The notes below the pieces were generated by a model. It was not told where the DNA came from and searched no databases. It worked only from the letters and a program-made list of their open reading frames with translations. 29,571 nt of DNA from Bacteroidota bacterium. Lineage in GTDB: Bacteria > Bacteroidota > Bacteroidia > Bacteroidales > JAAUTT01. The translations under genes were made by a program, and so were the position numbers. The DNA is taken from NCBI GenBank assembly GCA_023429135.1, contig JAEYWD010000112.1, positions 1-29,571 on the forward strand. The letters run 5' to 3'. Every line of letters starts with the position of its first letter. The first letter of the stretch is position 1. This document shows, piece after piece, positions 23,929-29,571 of this stretch.

Positions 23929-24711
23929 ATGAAATATTGCGGATTATGCCGAACTAATCAGGCAGATAAAACAAACTCACATATTTTCCCTCGGTTTTTA
24001 TGTCAAAGCTTATTAGATAACGGAACTTTTAATAGAGCAATAACAATAATTGAGGATTCTGAAAAACCTGTTTACGATCAGGATAGTCCTAAGGAAGATT
24101 ACATATTGTGTTCCCAATGCGAGAGTTTGTTGGATAGAAAGTATGAAAATTATTTTGCTTCAGATGTTTTGAAACGCTTAGATAATCGCAAAGAATATTT
24201 TAATGTCCAAGTAAAAGATTTTCATTATAGAGTCTACTATAGAATTGATTATATTCTTTTTAAGAAGTTTGTTTATAGTTTAGTATTGAGGGCACATATT
24301 TCCGAATTACCTTTATTTAAAGATTTTTCCATTCCTAATGTTTTTTACAAGGAAATAAAAAGATCTTTATTGGAAGACACCTATTTTATAGATTATCCTT
24401 TATACATTTTTACTTGTAGAAAGAATGAACATTTAACAGGAAATCAGATTTTAGCGGAGCATATTGTAAATCATATATATAACCTGCATGCCAACGAATT
24501 TCTTTTTATATTTGATTTTGATGATAGCGTTAACTTTTTAAAATTATTTATTGATTCAAAAAATTACCAAAATACATCTATAAGGATATGTGACTTAGAT
24601 TATCGATCCTGGAGAAGGTGGCTAGATGAAACTTATAATATTATGAATAAGAAGAAAGTAAGAAACCAAGTAAAAGCTTTGATTTCAGCACTTATTAAAT
24701 ATAAAAATTAA
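23929..24711 (+). CDS. Cys-rich HNH-like hypothetical protein
   Basis: This 260-aa AT-rich gene begins 20 bases after the recombinase stop. Its N terminus has CGLCRTNQADKTNSHIFPRF (CxxC, then SHIFP). After about 60 residues comes LCSQCESLLDRKYENYF, a second CxxC. This C-x2-C...SHI(I/F)P...C-x2-C-E pattern recalls treble-clef/HNH-type proteins found in accessory islands. The remaining 190 residues (HYRVYYRIDYILFKKFVYSL and onward) are not recognised. A DNA-binding or nuclease role is possible but not shown; a typical HNH catalytic His-Asn-His triad is not clearly seen. Its position between a recombinase and a retron fits a defence or mobile-element gene. Confidence 0.55.
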   Translation: MKYCGLCRTNQADKTNSHIFPRFLCQSLLDNGTFNRAITIIEDSEKPVYDQDSPKEDYILCSQCESLLDRKYENYFASDVLKRLDNRKEYFNVQVKDFHYRVYYRIDYILFKKFVYSLVLRAHISELPLFKDFSIPNVFYKEIKRSLLEDTYFIDYPLYIFTCRKNEHLTGNQILAEHIVNHIYNLHANEFLFIFDFDDSVNFLKLFIDSKNYQNTSIRICDLDYRSWRRWLDETYNIMNKKKVRNQVKALISALIKYKN

Positions 24712-24873
24712 TAATTACTTACTCATAAAAACCAACCTTGCCAGTCCGAAAGTATCAATTCTCATAAAATTAAAGGGACAGCTCTGGTAAATATTTATGG
24801 TTCGAAAATATTTGATGTTAGATTCTTTTCGAAAATATTTTTATTTTTTTTATTAACTATCAGTAATATTATT

Positions 24874-24900
24874 TATATTTGCATTACAAAAGTTCTTTGA
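24874..24900 (+). promoter_or_regulatory. Promoter and boxA-like element of the retron transcript
   Basis: TATATTTG (24874-24881) fits the TAnnTTTG consensus. AGTTCTTTGA at 24891-24900 follows, resembling the boxA antitermination sequence that precedes rRNA and other long non-coding RNAs in Bacteroidota. The DNA just upstream is a T-rich tract (24839-24851). Together they mark the start of a non-coding transcript just before the structured retron RNA. Confidence 0.55.
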
Positions 24901-24913
24901 AAAATATCTCGAT

Positions 24914-25207
24914 GCAAAGTTTCTAAATGAAGTTTAATTGAATGTCTGAAAAGACAACCCCCAAAGGGTTATTTACGCAATCCCGATTCCTACCCATATA
25001 GTGATAACTTCACGCTATGGACTTGGACTGGTAGACAAAGCTGCATCTTACAAGAATTGATTCCGACTGTTACAAGAAGGAGCCAACCTTTCTAGATATA
25101 AGAGCAGACAAGTTTAATATTGAGTAAAATATGCCTATATCTTATAATGTAGGCAGGATATTAAGCGAGTGAATGGAGAACATTGTTTACGCATTTAGAA
25201 CTATGCA
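24914..25207 (+). ncRNA. Retron ncRNA (putative msr-msd)
   Basis: This is a non-coding, structured region upstream of the retron genes. TTCTAAATG (24921-24929) and CATTTAGAA (25192-25200) are perfectly complementary. With a bulge the pairing extends to GCA...TGC, giving a terminal stem like the a1/a2 repeats of retron RNAs. Inside are small hairpins: TGTCT-gaaa-AGACA (24943-24956), AACCC-GGGTT (24956-24970), CCATA..GTGA-TCAC..TATGG (24994-25020) and TGCCTA-TAGGCA (25132-25155). The reverse transcriptase encoded downstream should copy part of it into msDNA. I could not pick the branching G or the exact msr/msd border with confidence. The RNA is about 290 nt, longer than classical examples. Confidence 0.6.
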
Positions 25208-25262
25208 AATAGCTTATGATGCAACGTTTGTCAACAAGGCAGGTGACAACGTTGTCGCTATT
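25208..25262 (+). ncRNA. Long hairpin between retron RNA and first retron gene
   Basis: AATAGC (25208-25213) closes with GCTATT (25257-25262). Inside, CAACGTTTGTCA (25222-25233) pairs with TGACAACGTTG (25244-25254) with one bulged base. It ends 14 bases before ATG 25277. It may be part of the msd, or a processing or attenuation element separating RNA from mRNA. Confidence 0.5.
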
Positions 25263-25276
25263 AATAAATTAATTTC

Positions 25277-25495
25277 ATGGGTTATTTAAAACAAATTCGA
25301 GTTATTGATGGTCTCATTAAAGATATTGAGACTATTGCATTGAGCCAGTGTTCTCTTTCGGAACAAGATCTAACCGTCTTGAATGAAGCATTAGATCGTC
25401 TTAAAGATCTGAAACGGAAAAAGGGTAGAACCAATGAGCAAGTTCTTGATGAACTTGTTATTATTGTGGGTTTACTAACAAAGTTTTTCGTTTAA
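25277..25495 (+). CDS. Small helical retron-associated protein
   Basis: This 72-aa protein (MGYLKQIRVIDGLIKDIETI...) is predicted to be almost all helix, with heptad-like Leu/Ile spacing (LNEALDRLKDLKRKKG, LDELVIIVGLLTKFF). No family is recognised. It is the first gene after the retron RNA and is in line with the HTH and reverse transcriptase genes, 64 bases before the HTH start. By position it is a candidate accessory or effector part of the retron. Confidence 0.6.
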   Translation: MGYLKQIRVIDGLIKDIETIALSQCSLSEQDLTVLNEALDRLKDLKRKKGRTNEQVLDELVIIVGLLTKFFV

Positions 25496-25559
25496 CAGTA
25501 TTTTATGGGACTAAATGAACAGTTAAAATCCGAACACTCCTTAATTTTCTCTTAACAGT

Positions 25560-25859
25560 ATGGACTTAGGTAACGTAATAAAGAATAGCAGAAGAAAAAG
25601 AAAGTTAACTCAAACTGAGCTAGCTTCATTATGTGGTATAACACAGACTTACTTGTCGCAAATAGAAAGTAATTCAAAGGAACCCAACCTTTCGACTCTC
25701 AAATCTATAAGTGATAATTTAATGCTCCCATTACCCATATTATTTTTTCTATCTATGACCGAAGAAGACGTTCAGCCTAACAAAAGAAAAGCTTTTGAAA
25801 TTGTACGTCCCTCTGTTAAATCATTGATAGATGAATTCTTCACAGTTCAAGAGAAGTGA
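25560..25859 (+). CDS. XRE/HTH_3-type retron-associated protein
   Basis: This 99-aa protein has an N-terminal Cro/CI helix-turn-helix: IKNSRRKRKLTQTELASLCG, ITQTYLSQIES, NLSTLKSISDNL. A short C-terminal tail contains a hydrophobic stretch (LPLPILFFLSM) and a helical end (VRPSVKSLIDEFFTVQ). Its 3' end overlaps the reverse transcriptase start by 29 bases, which indicates coupled translation. HTH proteins are the hallmark partner in the retron group classed as type VI by Mestre and colleagues, as I recall. It may regulate the retron operon or act as the effector released when msDNA is disturbed. Confidence 0.85.
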   Translation: MDLGNVIKNSRRKRKLTQTELASLCGITQTYLSQIESNSKEPNLSTLKSISDNLMLPLPILFFLSMTEEDVQPNKRKAFEIVRPSVKSLIDEFFTVQEK

Positions 25860-26694
25860 ATTTAGGAAATTTTGTTTTACTATTGGAGCTAAACCACAAG
25901 ACGTCTTACGAATATCTGCTACATTAGACAATAATTACCAAGAATGGATTGAGAAAAAGAGAGATAAAAAAACAAATGATTTTAAGCGATACAAAGACGG
26001 TACAATTAAAGAACGCATAATTCGACCTCCAAGAAAAGAGTTAAAACGCTTACAGTCAAATCTTAAAAATAGGATATTAGCCCTAATAAAGCTTCCAGAT
26101 AATATTCATGGTGGAGTAAAGAAGAAGAGTAATATAACCAATGCAAAAAAGCATCAAGGCAAGAAATACATCTTTACTACCGATCTCAAAGATTTTTATC
26201 CAAGCATAACTTCTCAACAGGTATATGACACTTTTATTAAGCTAGGGTTCTCTACGCATTATGCACATTGGATAACACTATTAAGCACATGGAAGTATGA
26301 ACTTCCCCAGGGAACCCCTACCAGTACCCATATAGCAAATTTAGTTTTTTTAGAAACTGATAAATTACTGATAGATTTATGCAATAAAAATAATATTACT
26401 TATACCAGGTATGTTGACGACTTAACCTTTTCATCTCAACAGGATTTTCAAAATATACTTCAAGATATATTATCAATAGTTACACGCCAAGGATTCAAGC
26501 TCAGTTATCGGAAAACAAAATATTGCGGAAATCAAACCGTTACAGGTATCGACGTTTTTTTAAATAAAATTGACGTTCCGGAAAAAATAAAAGAAAAATC
26601 CAAAAACGAAATTGAAGCTAATTTGGAAAGGAAGCCTTATACTGATTATATGAATAATGTAAGAAAAACGAATAAAAAGATTAAACTGATTTAA
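25831..26694 (+). CDS. Retron-type reverse transcriptase
   Basis: This 287-aa enzyme has all the marks of retron reverse transcriptases. These are the retron-specific NAxxH as NAKKH (104-108), motif A TTDLKDFYPSIT (Asp 118), LPQGTPTSTHIANLVF (158 on) and the active site YTRYVDDLTFSS (YVDD, 194-197). GFKLSYRKTKY and the retron-specific VTG in QTVTGIDV (237-239) complete the set. It primes from a branched G of the cognate ncRNA and makes msDNA. The length is near the lower end of the family (about 300-320 aa), with the thumb ending soon after VTG. The start ATG lies inside the HTH gene. RNA, small protein, HTH and RT are probably one operon. Retrons serve as anti-phage systems. Confidence 0.93.
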   Translation: MNSSQFKRSEFRKFCFTIGAKPQDVLRISATLDNNYQEWIEKKRDKKTNDFKRYKDGTIKERIIRPPRKELKRLQSNLKNRILALIKLPDNIHGGVKKKSNITNAKKHQGKKYIFTTDLKDFYPSITSQQVYDTFIKLGFSTHYAHWITLLSTWKYELPQGTPTSTHIANLVFLETDKLLIDLCNKNNITYTRYVDDLTFSSQQDFQNILQDILSIVTRQGFKLSYRKTKYCGNQTVTGIDVFLNKIDVPEKIKEKSKNEIEANLERKPYTDYMNNVRKTNKKIKLI

Positions 26695-26753
26695 TGGAAT
26701 GATCTGTCTCACAAAACCCATAATTCAGGATAACAACCTCCTTACATACTAGT

Positions 26754-26775
26754 GGCTGTTAGTCTTACTACTTAC
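26754..26775. repeat. 22-bp direct repeat, left copy
   Basis: GGCTGTTAGTCTTACTACTTAC is identical (22 bases written here as 8 + 14: GGCTGTTA, GTCTTACTACTTAC) to 27013-27034. The two copies bracket the REP-like element at 26819-26988. Confidence 0.75.
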
Positions 26776-26818
26776 TACCCATGATAGTTTTGGGTAAAAC
26801 TCTCTGAAGATGGAAGGC

Positions 26819-26988
26819 AGCCATTGCGACAATATCAGAGAAATCTCTTTGCTTGAATGATTTGCGCGTCGCTGAATATAATCTGAATTGCAGCCCGGGG
26901 TTCCGCTTTGCTATACCCCGGACTACCATATTAACCGCACCTACGGCGCTCAATACCTGTCATCCATCCATTATACCCCATCTTTTTT
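26819..26988. repeat. REP-like palindromic intergenic element, copy 1
   Basis: This is a diverged copy of the element at 29223-29390. Common landmarks are AGCCATTGCGAC, GCGTCGCTGAA, GGGGTTCC, CCCCGG and GGCG-T-AATAC followed by GTCAT. The core CCGGGGT (26895-26901) and ACCCCGG (26915-26921) form a hairpin with a 13-base loop. A secondary GC-rich dyad (caccTACGGCGctc) follows. Short open frames within it are chance. It fills most of the gap between the retron and the unknown gene at 27322. Confidence 0.75.
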
Positions 26989-27012
26989 TTGGCTATGTCT
27001 ACTTACCACTAC

Positions 27013-27034
27013 GGCTGTTAGTCTTACTACTTAC
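27013..27034. repeat. 22-bp direct repeat, right copy, with decayed TTACTACTTAC tract
   Basis: Identical to 26754-26775. It is followed to about 27090 by imperfect TTACGACTTACTACTTAC-type repeats, including a third diverged start (GGCTGTTAATCTTCTTAC at 27059). The tract is low-complexity and non-coding. Confidence 0.7.
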
Positions 27035-27321
27035 GACTTACTACTTACGACTCCCATTGGCTGTTAATCTTCTTACTTCCTACTTCTTACTTCTATTTAG
27101 ATCCATCCTAAATTATATTACCCGGTTACATCAAATTGTAAAAATTCTTATCTTCAGCTCCGTAACCATACCACAATGCTTGTTAAGCTATTAGTGTAAA
27201 CAGGGTGGATTTCTTGAATTTGTTATGTGAATAGGTGGGGTTGTTAGCTTTGGCATTCGGTACGTGTTCTTACGTACAGTTTTTAATGTTTCTTATTTAA
27301 TAACACCTAAATTTTTTCGTT

Positions 27322-28038
27322 ATGGGTTCAAATCATTCCAGACTAGCCAAGCTTGTCGCTTTAAAAGTGATAGCACAAAACCTTTCCGACAACATCGCCG
27401 ATCTCGCCAAAGCCAATACAAAGTGGACTCCTGCATTTGCTGCCGCCATTATCACCGAGGTCGATGCCGTGGGCAATAATCTTATCGGGAAAAAGGCAAA
27501 AACAGCTTTGTTCGAAGCCACCGACAATGTTAAAAACGTGATAGCTCCCGCTAAAAATGATATCACATCGTTAAAAGTTCAAATCGATGTTAATTTTAAA
27601 AGTAACCCTGGCCGTCAGAAAGTAATTCTCGACGAGCTTGGATACACTTCTTTCTATAAAAAAGTGACTGCCCGTAACCAATTAGCCACTATTGGTCTGC
27701 TCTCTTCCATCAAAAGAAATCTGGATACTTACAAGGCCGAAATTCTGGAAACCGGAACACCTCCCGACTTGCTCGAACGTGTTGCAGGATATGCCACAGT
27801 GGTGAGCAACGCCAATATGGTACAGGAACAATTGAAAACGACTACCAAGGAAATTACAGTCGAAGCCTCGGCAGAACTCGACGCACTGTACAATAAAGTT
27901 ATCGGCATCTGTTTAATAGCCGCCGACTATTATAAGAGCAACCCGGTGAAAAAGGAACTATTTACTTATACCAAGGTTGTCGCCAACCTGGGTTATATTT
28001 CTGAAGCCAACCCTACGGCAGCCGCTCCCAAAGCATAA
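27322..28038 (+). CDS. Hypothetical all-helical protein
   Basis: This 238-aa protein begins MGSNHSRLAKLVALKVIAQN and has no signal peptide or membrane segment. Its sequence is mostly amphipathic helices (NLSDNIADLAKANTKWTPAF, VKNVIAPAKNDITSLKVQID, SSIKRNLDTYKAEILETG) with an Ala/Pro tail (ANPTAAAPKA). I do not recognise the family. It is followed by two hairpins, including a strong terminator, so it is probably a single-gene transcript. Its GC content is above that of the retron island. It stands between REP-like DNA and a 21-bp tandem repeat, as is usual for genes in flexible regions. Confidence 0.7.
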   Translation: MGSNHSRLAKLVALKVIAQNLSDNIADLAKANTKWTPAFAAAIITEVDAVGNNLIGKKAKTALFEATDNVKNVIAPAKNDITSLKVQIDVNFKSNPGRQKVILDELGYTSFYKKVTARNQLATIGLLSSIKRNLDTYKAEILETGTPPDLLERVAGYATVVSNANMVQEQLKTTTKEITVEASAELDALYNKVIGICLIAADYYKSNPVKKELFTYTKVVANLGYISEANPTAAAPKA

Positions 28039-28053
28039 ATACCATTACCGTTT

Positions 28054-28093
28054 AGGCTGAAAAGGTCGGATAAACCTCGAAAACCTTCAGCCT
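28054..28093 (+). terminator. First hairpin after the helical protein gene
   Basis: AGGCTGAA (28054-28061) pairs with TTCAGCCT (28086-28093) around a 24-base loop, 15 bases after the stop. There is no T run. It may stabilise the mRNA 3' end ahead of the stronger terminator that follows. Confidence 0.4.
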
Positions 28094-28102
28094 GAGACTT
28101 GA

Positions 28103-28152
28103 AAGTCAATTATTTGTCAAACCAGTCCTGTGACAGATAATTGACTTTTTTT
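28103..28152 (+). terminator. Strong intrinsic terminator
   Basis: AAGTCAATTATTTGTCA (28103-28119) pairs with TGACAGATAATTGACTT (28131-28147) with one mismatch, and runs into seven T (28146-28152). The loop is 11 bases. Confidence 0.85.
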
Positions 28153-28476
28153 CAACGCGTTAGCGGGCAATTTCAAGGGTCTAGCAAGTCATTTCAACAT
28201 GATAGCGAGTCGTTTCAACGTGTTAGCAAGTGATTTCAACGTGTTAGCAAACGATTTCAACGTGATAGCAAGCAATTTCAACGTGATAGCAAGTCATTTC
28301 AACGTGATAGCGAGTCGTTTCAACGAGATAGCAAGTCCTTTCAACGTGATAGCAAGTCATTTCAACATGATAGCAAACGATTTCAACGTGATAGCAAGTC
28401 ATTTCAACGTGATAGCAAACGATTTCAACGTTTGAGCGAGCGATTTCAACACGAGAGCGTGTCGTTTCAGGAAATG
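28150..28476. repeat. Tandem array of fifteen 21-bp units
   Basis: Fifteen units start with tttcaa and follow the type tttcaacgtgatagcaagtc plus one base. They lie end to end without any insertion or deletion, from 28150 to 28464, with a partial unit to 28476. Variation is confined to a few positions (gat/gtt, aag/gag, tca/cga/tcg). One plus frame is open through 28199-28435 and would read a heptad such as FNVIASH, and a second reads FQRDSKS. No start, leader or conserved domain supports a gene, and the even length is explained by unit duplication. There are no spacers, so it is not a CRISPR array. Confidence 0.9.
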
Positions 28477-28663
28477 TAAAGGGGGTGGGAGAGTGTTAAG
28501 GTGAGAATCAGCAAAGGTGATATTTCATTCCGATCATCCCTGGAAGGCAAATTTGTCGTAAATCACCCTTGGGTTTGTCGTTGTGGATACGCTGGTTTTT
28601 TATAAAACCAATGCACCTTTGTAGCATTGATTAACATAGTAGACTTTGGGTATTCATTTAAAA
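28477..28663. other. Intergenic stretch before the VOC gene
   Basis: A short perfect hairpin, GGTTTT-ttat-AAAACC (about 28595-28610), is followed by CACCTTTG, a weak form of the TAnnTTTG promoter box, about 45 bases before the VOC gene. Nothing else is supported. Confidence 0.35.
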
Positions 28664-29140
28664 ATGGAAAAAATGAAAACAAATAAAATTATCCCCAGCC
28701 TTTGGTTTTGTACCGTAAAAGGCAATGTTTCCGAAGTTATTGATTATTACAAGAGAATTTTTGGCAACGATTTGGAAGAGGGTGGAATTATTCCCCTTGG
28801 TGAGACACCCAGTGGCAATGCAGAATTGTGCGAAGTGAAAATTTTCGGTCAGAAATATTCAATTATGAGTACCGAAAATGAACATCACGTATTTAACGAT
28901 GCTTTGTCATTTACCATTAATTGCGATGGCCAGAATGAGATTGATAAATTCTGGGATTATTTTACCCGCGACGGTGAAGAATCGCAATGCGGTTGGTGTA
29001 TCGATAAATATGGACTTCGCTGGCAGGTGATACCCGAGAATTTTGGTGAACTGATGAGTAAGCCCAATGCATGGCAGGTAATGATGTCGCAGAAGAAAAT
29101 TGTAATAGCTGAATACCTGGAAACAACAAGTAGTTATTGA
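28664..29140 (+). CDS. VOC-superfamily protein (3-demethylubiquinone methyltransferase-like/PhnB fold)
   Basis: This 158-aa protein opens with KIIPSLWFCTVKGNVSEVID, the usual entry to the betaalphabetabetabeta module of PhnB/3-dmu-9_3-mt-like proteins. It continues ALSFTINCDGQNEIDKFWDY and ESQCGWCIDKYGLRWQVIPE, then SKPNAWQVMMSQKK. Members have an extradiol-dioxygenase/glyoxalase fold; despite the historical name most are not methyltransferases, and the substrate is unknown. The start is set at ATG 28664 (MEKMKTNK) although ATG 28673 is equally possible; a TTG at 28646 is less likely. It appears complete. Confidence 0.85.
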   Translation: MEKMKTNKIIPSLWFCTVKGNVSEVIDYYKRIFGNDLEEGGIIPLGETPSGNAELCEVKIFGQKYSIMSTENEHHVFNDALSFTINCDGQNEIDKFWDYFTRDGEESQCGWCIDKYGLRWQVIPENFGELMSKPNAWQVMMSQKKIVIAEYLETTSSY

Positions 29141-29222
29141 ATACAGGTCATAAATCCATAATACCCATTTCCCTAGGGGCAGCTTATGAAAGATTTTGTA
29201 ATAAGCTGTAGATGCTGAATGT

Positions 29223-29390
29223 AGCCATTGCGACGATGTTGGCAGAACTACTTTACTCAAATTTTTCCCGCGTCGCTGAAATATACACTCGAATTCGTTC
29301 CGGGGGTTCCACTGCGTTTCACCCCCGGCTACAAACATGCAACACCTCCGGCGTTGAATACAAGTCATTGCAGCATTATGCCCCATTTCC
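29223..29390. repeat. REP-like palindromic intergenic element, copy 2
   Basis: It aligns with 26819-26988 in the same orientation. CCGGGGGT (29300-29307) and ACCCCCGG (29321-29328) form a perfect 8-bp hairpin with a 13-base loop. The trailing AACACCTCCGGCGTTGAA dyad and the closing AATACAAGTCATTGCAGCAT match copy 1 in order. Its better palindrome suggests it is the less decayed copy. Confidence 0.75.
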
Positions 29391-29571
29391 CTGGGAGCAG
29401 GTCCACCAATGACAGAATTGGTAAAATCTATTTATTAGACATTGTAATCTTAATCCAAAATAAAACCGGAATGCCCTAGGTTCGGGACTGGCCTTTTGAA
29501 AATGGCGTGAAGAAAATAAAAGATTTGGCGTCATGAGGGGGTTTGTCTGAGCGGGCAGATTGAGACATCTT
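29391..29571. other. Unannotated window end
   Basis: No gene is supported here. Minus-strand frames are open to the edge but show no recognisable motif, so a gene entering from the right cannot be excluded. Confidence 0.4.

Noticed and set aside
25161..25180. TTAAGCGAGTG as the start of a classical retron msr (like TTAGCGAG of Eco1)
   Set aside because: No complementary a1/a2 pair surrounds it, whereas TTCTAAATG/CATTTAGAA gives a clear closing stem at other coordinates.
24926..25279. Alternative a1/a2 pairing ATGAAGTTTAATT with AATTAATTTCAT
   Set aside because: It is imperfect and AT-only, and it would run into the start codon of the 72-aa gene. The 9-bp perfect pair is preferred.
26853..27194. 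Plus-strand open frame of 113 codons after the retron
   Set aside because: It runs through the REP-like element and low-complexity repeats. Its product is low-complexity (poly-Leu/Thr) and unlike a protein family.
28199..28435. 78-codon plus-strand open frame (FNVIASH heptads) as a gene
   Set aside because: It is produced by a 21-bp tandem repeat whose length is a multiple of three. It has no promoter, no distinct start region and no domain, and other frames are partly open too.
28150..28476. CRISPR array
   Set aside because: Units are contiguous 21-mers without spacers, and no cas gene is in the window.
29391..29571. Minus-strand partial gene at the window edge
   Set aside because: Frames are open, but no motif, start or composition supports a gene over so short a stretch.

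Overview
The window looks like chromosome of a Bacteroidota bacterium, probably Bacteroidales/Marinilabiliales-like. The evidence is a FecI/FecR-type ECF sigma/anti-sigma pair, promoters matching the Bacteroidota TAnnTTTG box, M56/BlaI pairs, sparse Shine-Dalgarno sequences, and family-typical HxlR, MDR and beta-helix proteins. No rRNA or tRNA gene is seen.

Layout. (1) 1-4118: an ECF sigma factor and its FecR-like anti-sigma factor, then a secreted Gln/Glu/Lys-rich protein and a predicted outer-membrane barrel. The sigma operon and the secreted-protein gene share an identical 17-base promoter motif behind an eight-T tract, and the anti-sigma tail shares a ~50-residue LTPEQ module with the secreted protein. 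Together they look like a small self-regulated envelope regulon. (2) 4237-9826: a RibD_C/DHFR-like reductase, a DEAD-box helicase, a lipoprotein serine hydrolase, a broken small winged-helix-like gene, and a BlaI/M56 pair whose sensor protease is fused to an M23 peptidoglycan peptidase. (3) 9956-11038: AT-rich accessory DNA with two small minus-strand genes. (4) 11114-12082: an MDR oxidoreductase. (5) 12161-21106: eleven to twelve minus-strand genes in close order. In transcription order these are a Cys-repeat peptide (ACGX type), a radical SAM/SPASM enzyme, an MDR quinone-reductase paralog, a tautomerase, two paralogous secreted beta-helix proteins, two paralogous secreted LamG-like proteins, a zinc-type macrodomain, a class M sirtuin and a DUF5131 (Gp37/Gp68-like) protein. 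A divergent HxlR regulator (21331-21669) sits at the head of this block. (6) 21671-23132: panB and a hotdog thioesterase. (7) 23265-26694: an accessory island with a serine recombinase that has a dyad at its start codon, a Cys-rich HNH-like protein, and a complete retron. The retron comprises a promoter, a boxA-like element, a structured ncRNA, a small helical protein, an XRE-type HTH protein and a retron reverse transcriptase. (8) 26754-29571: repeat-rich DNA with two diverged copies of a palindromic REP-like element, a 15-unit 21-bp tandem repeat, an unknown helical protein and a VOC-family protein.

The parts most worth attention are the HTH-type retron, the Cys-repeat RiPP locus, and the sirtuin/macrodomain ADP-ribosylation cassette, which here is linked to DUF5131 rather than to the lipoyl-carrier genes known from Firmicutes.
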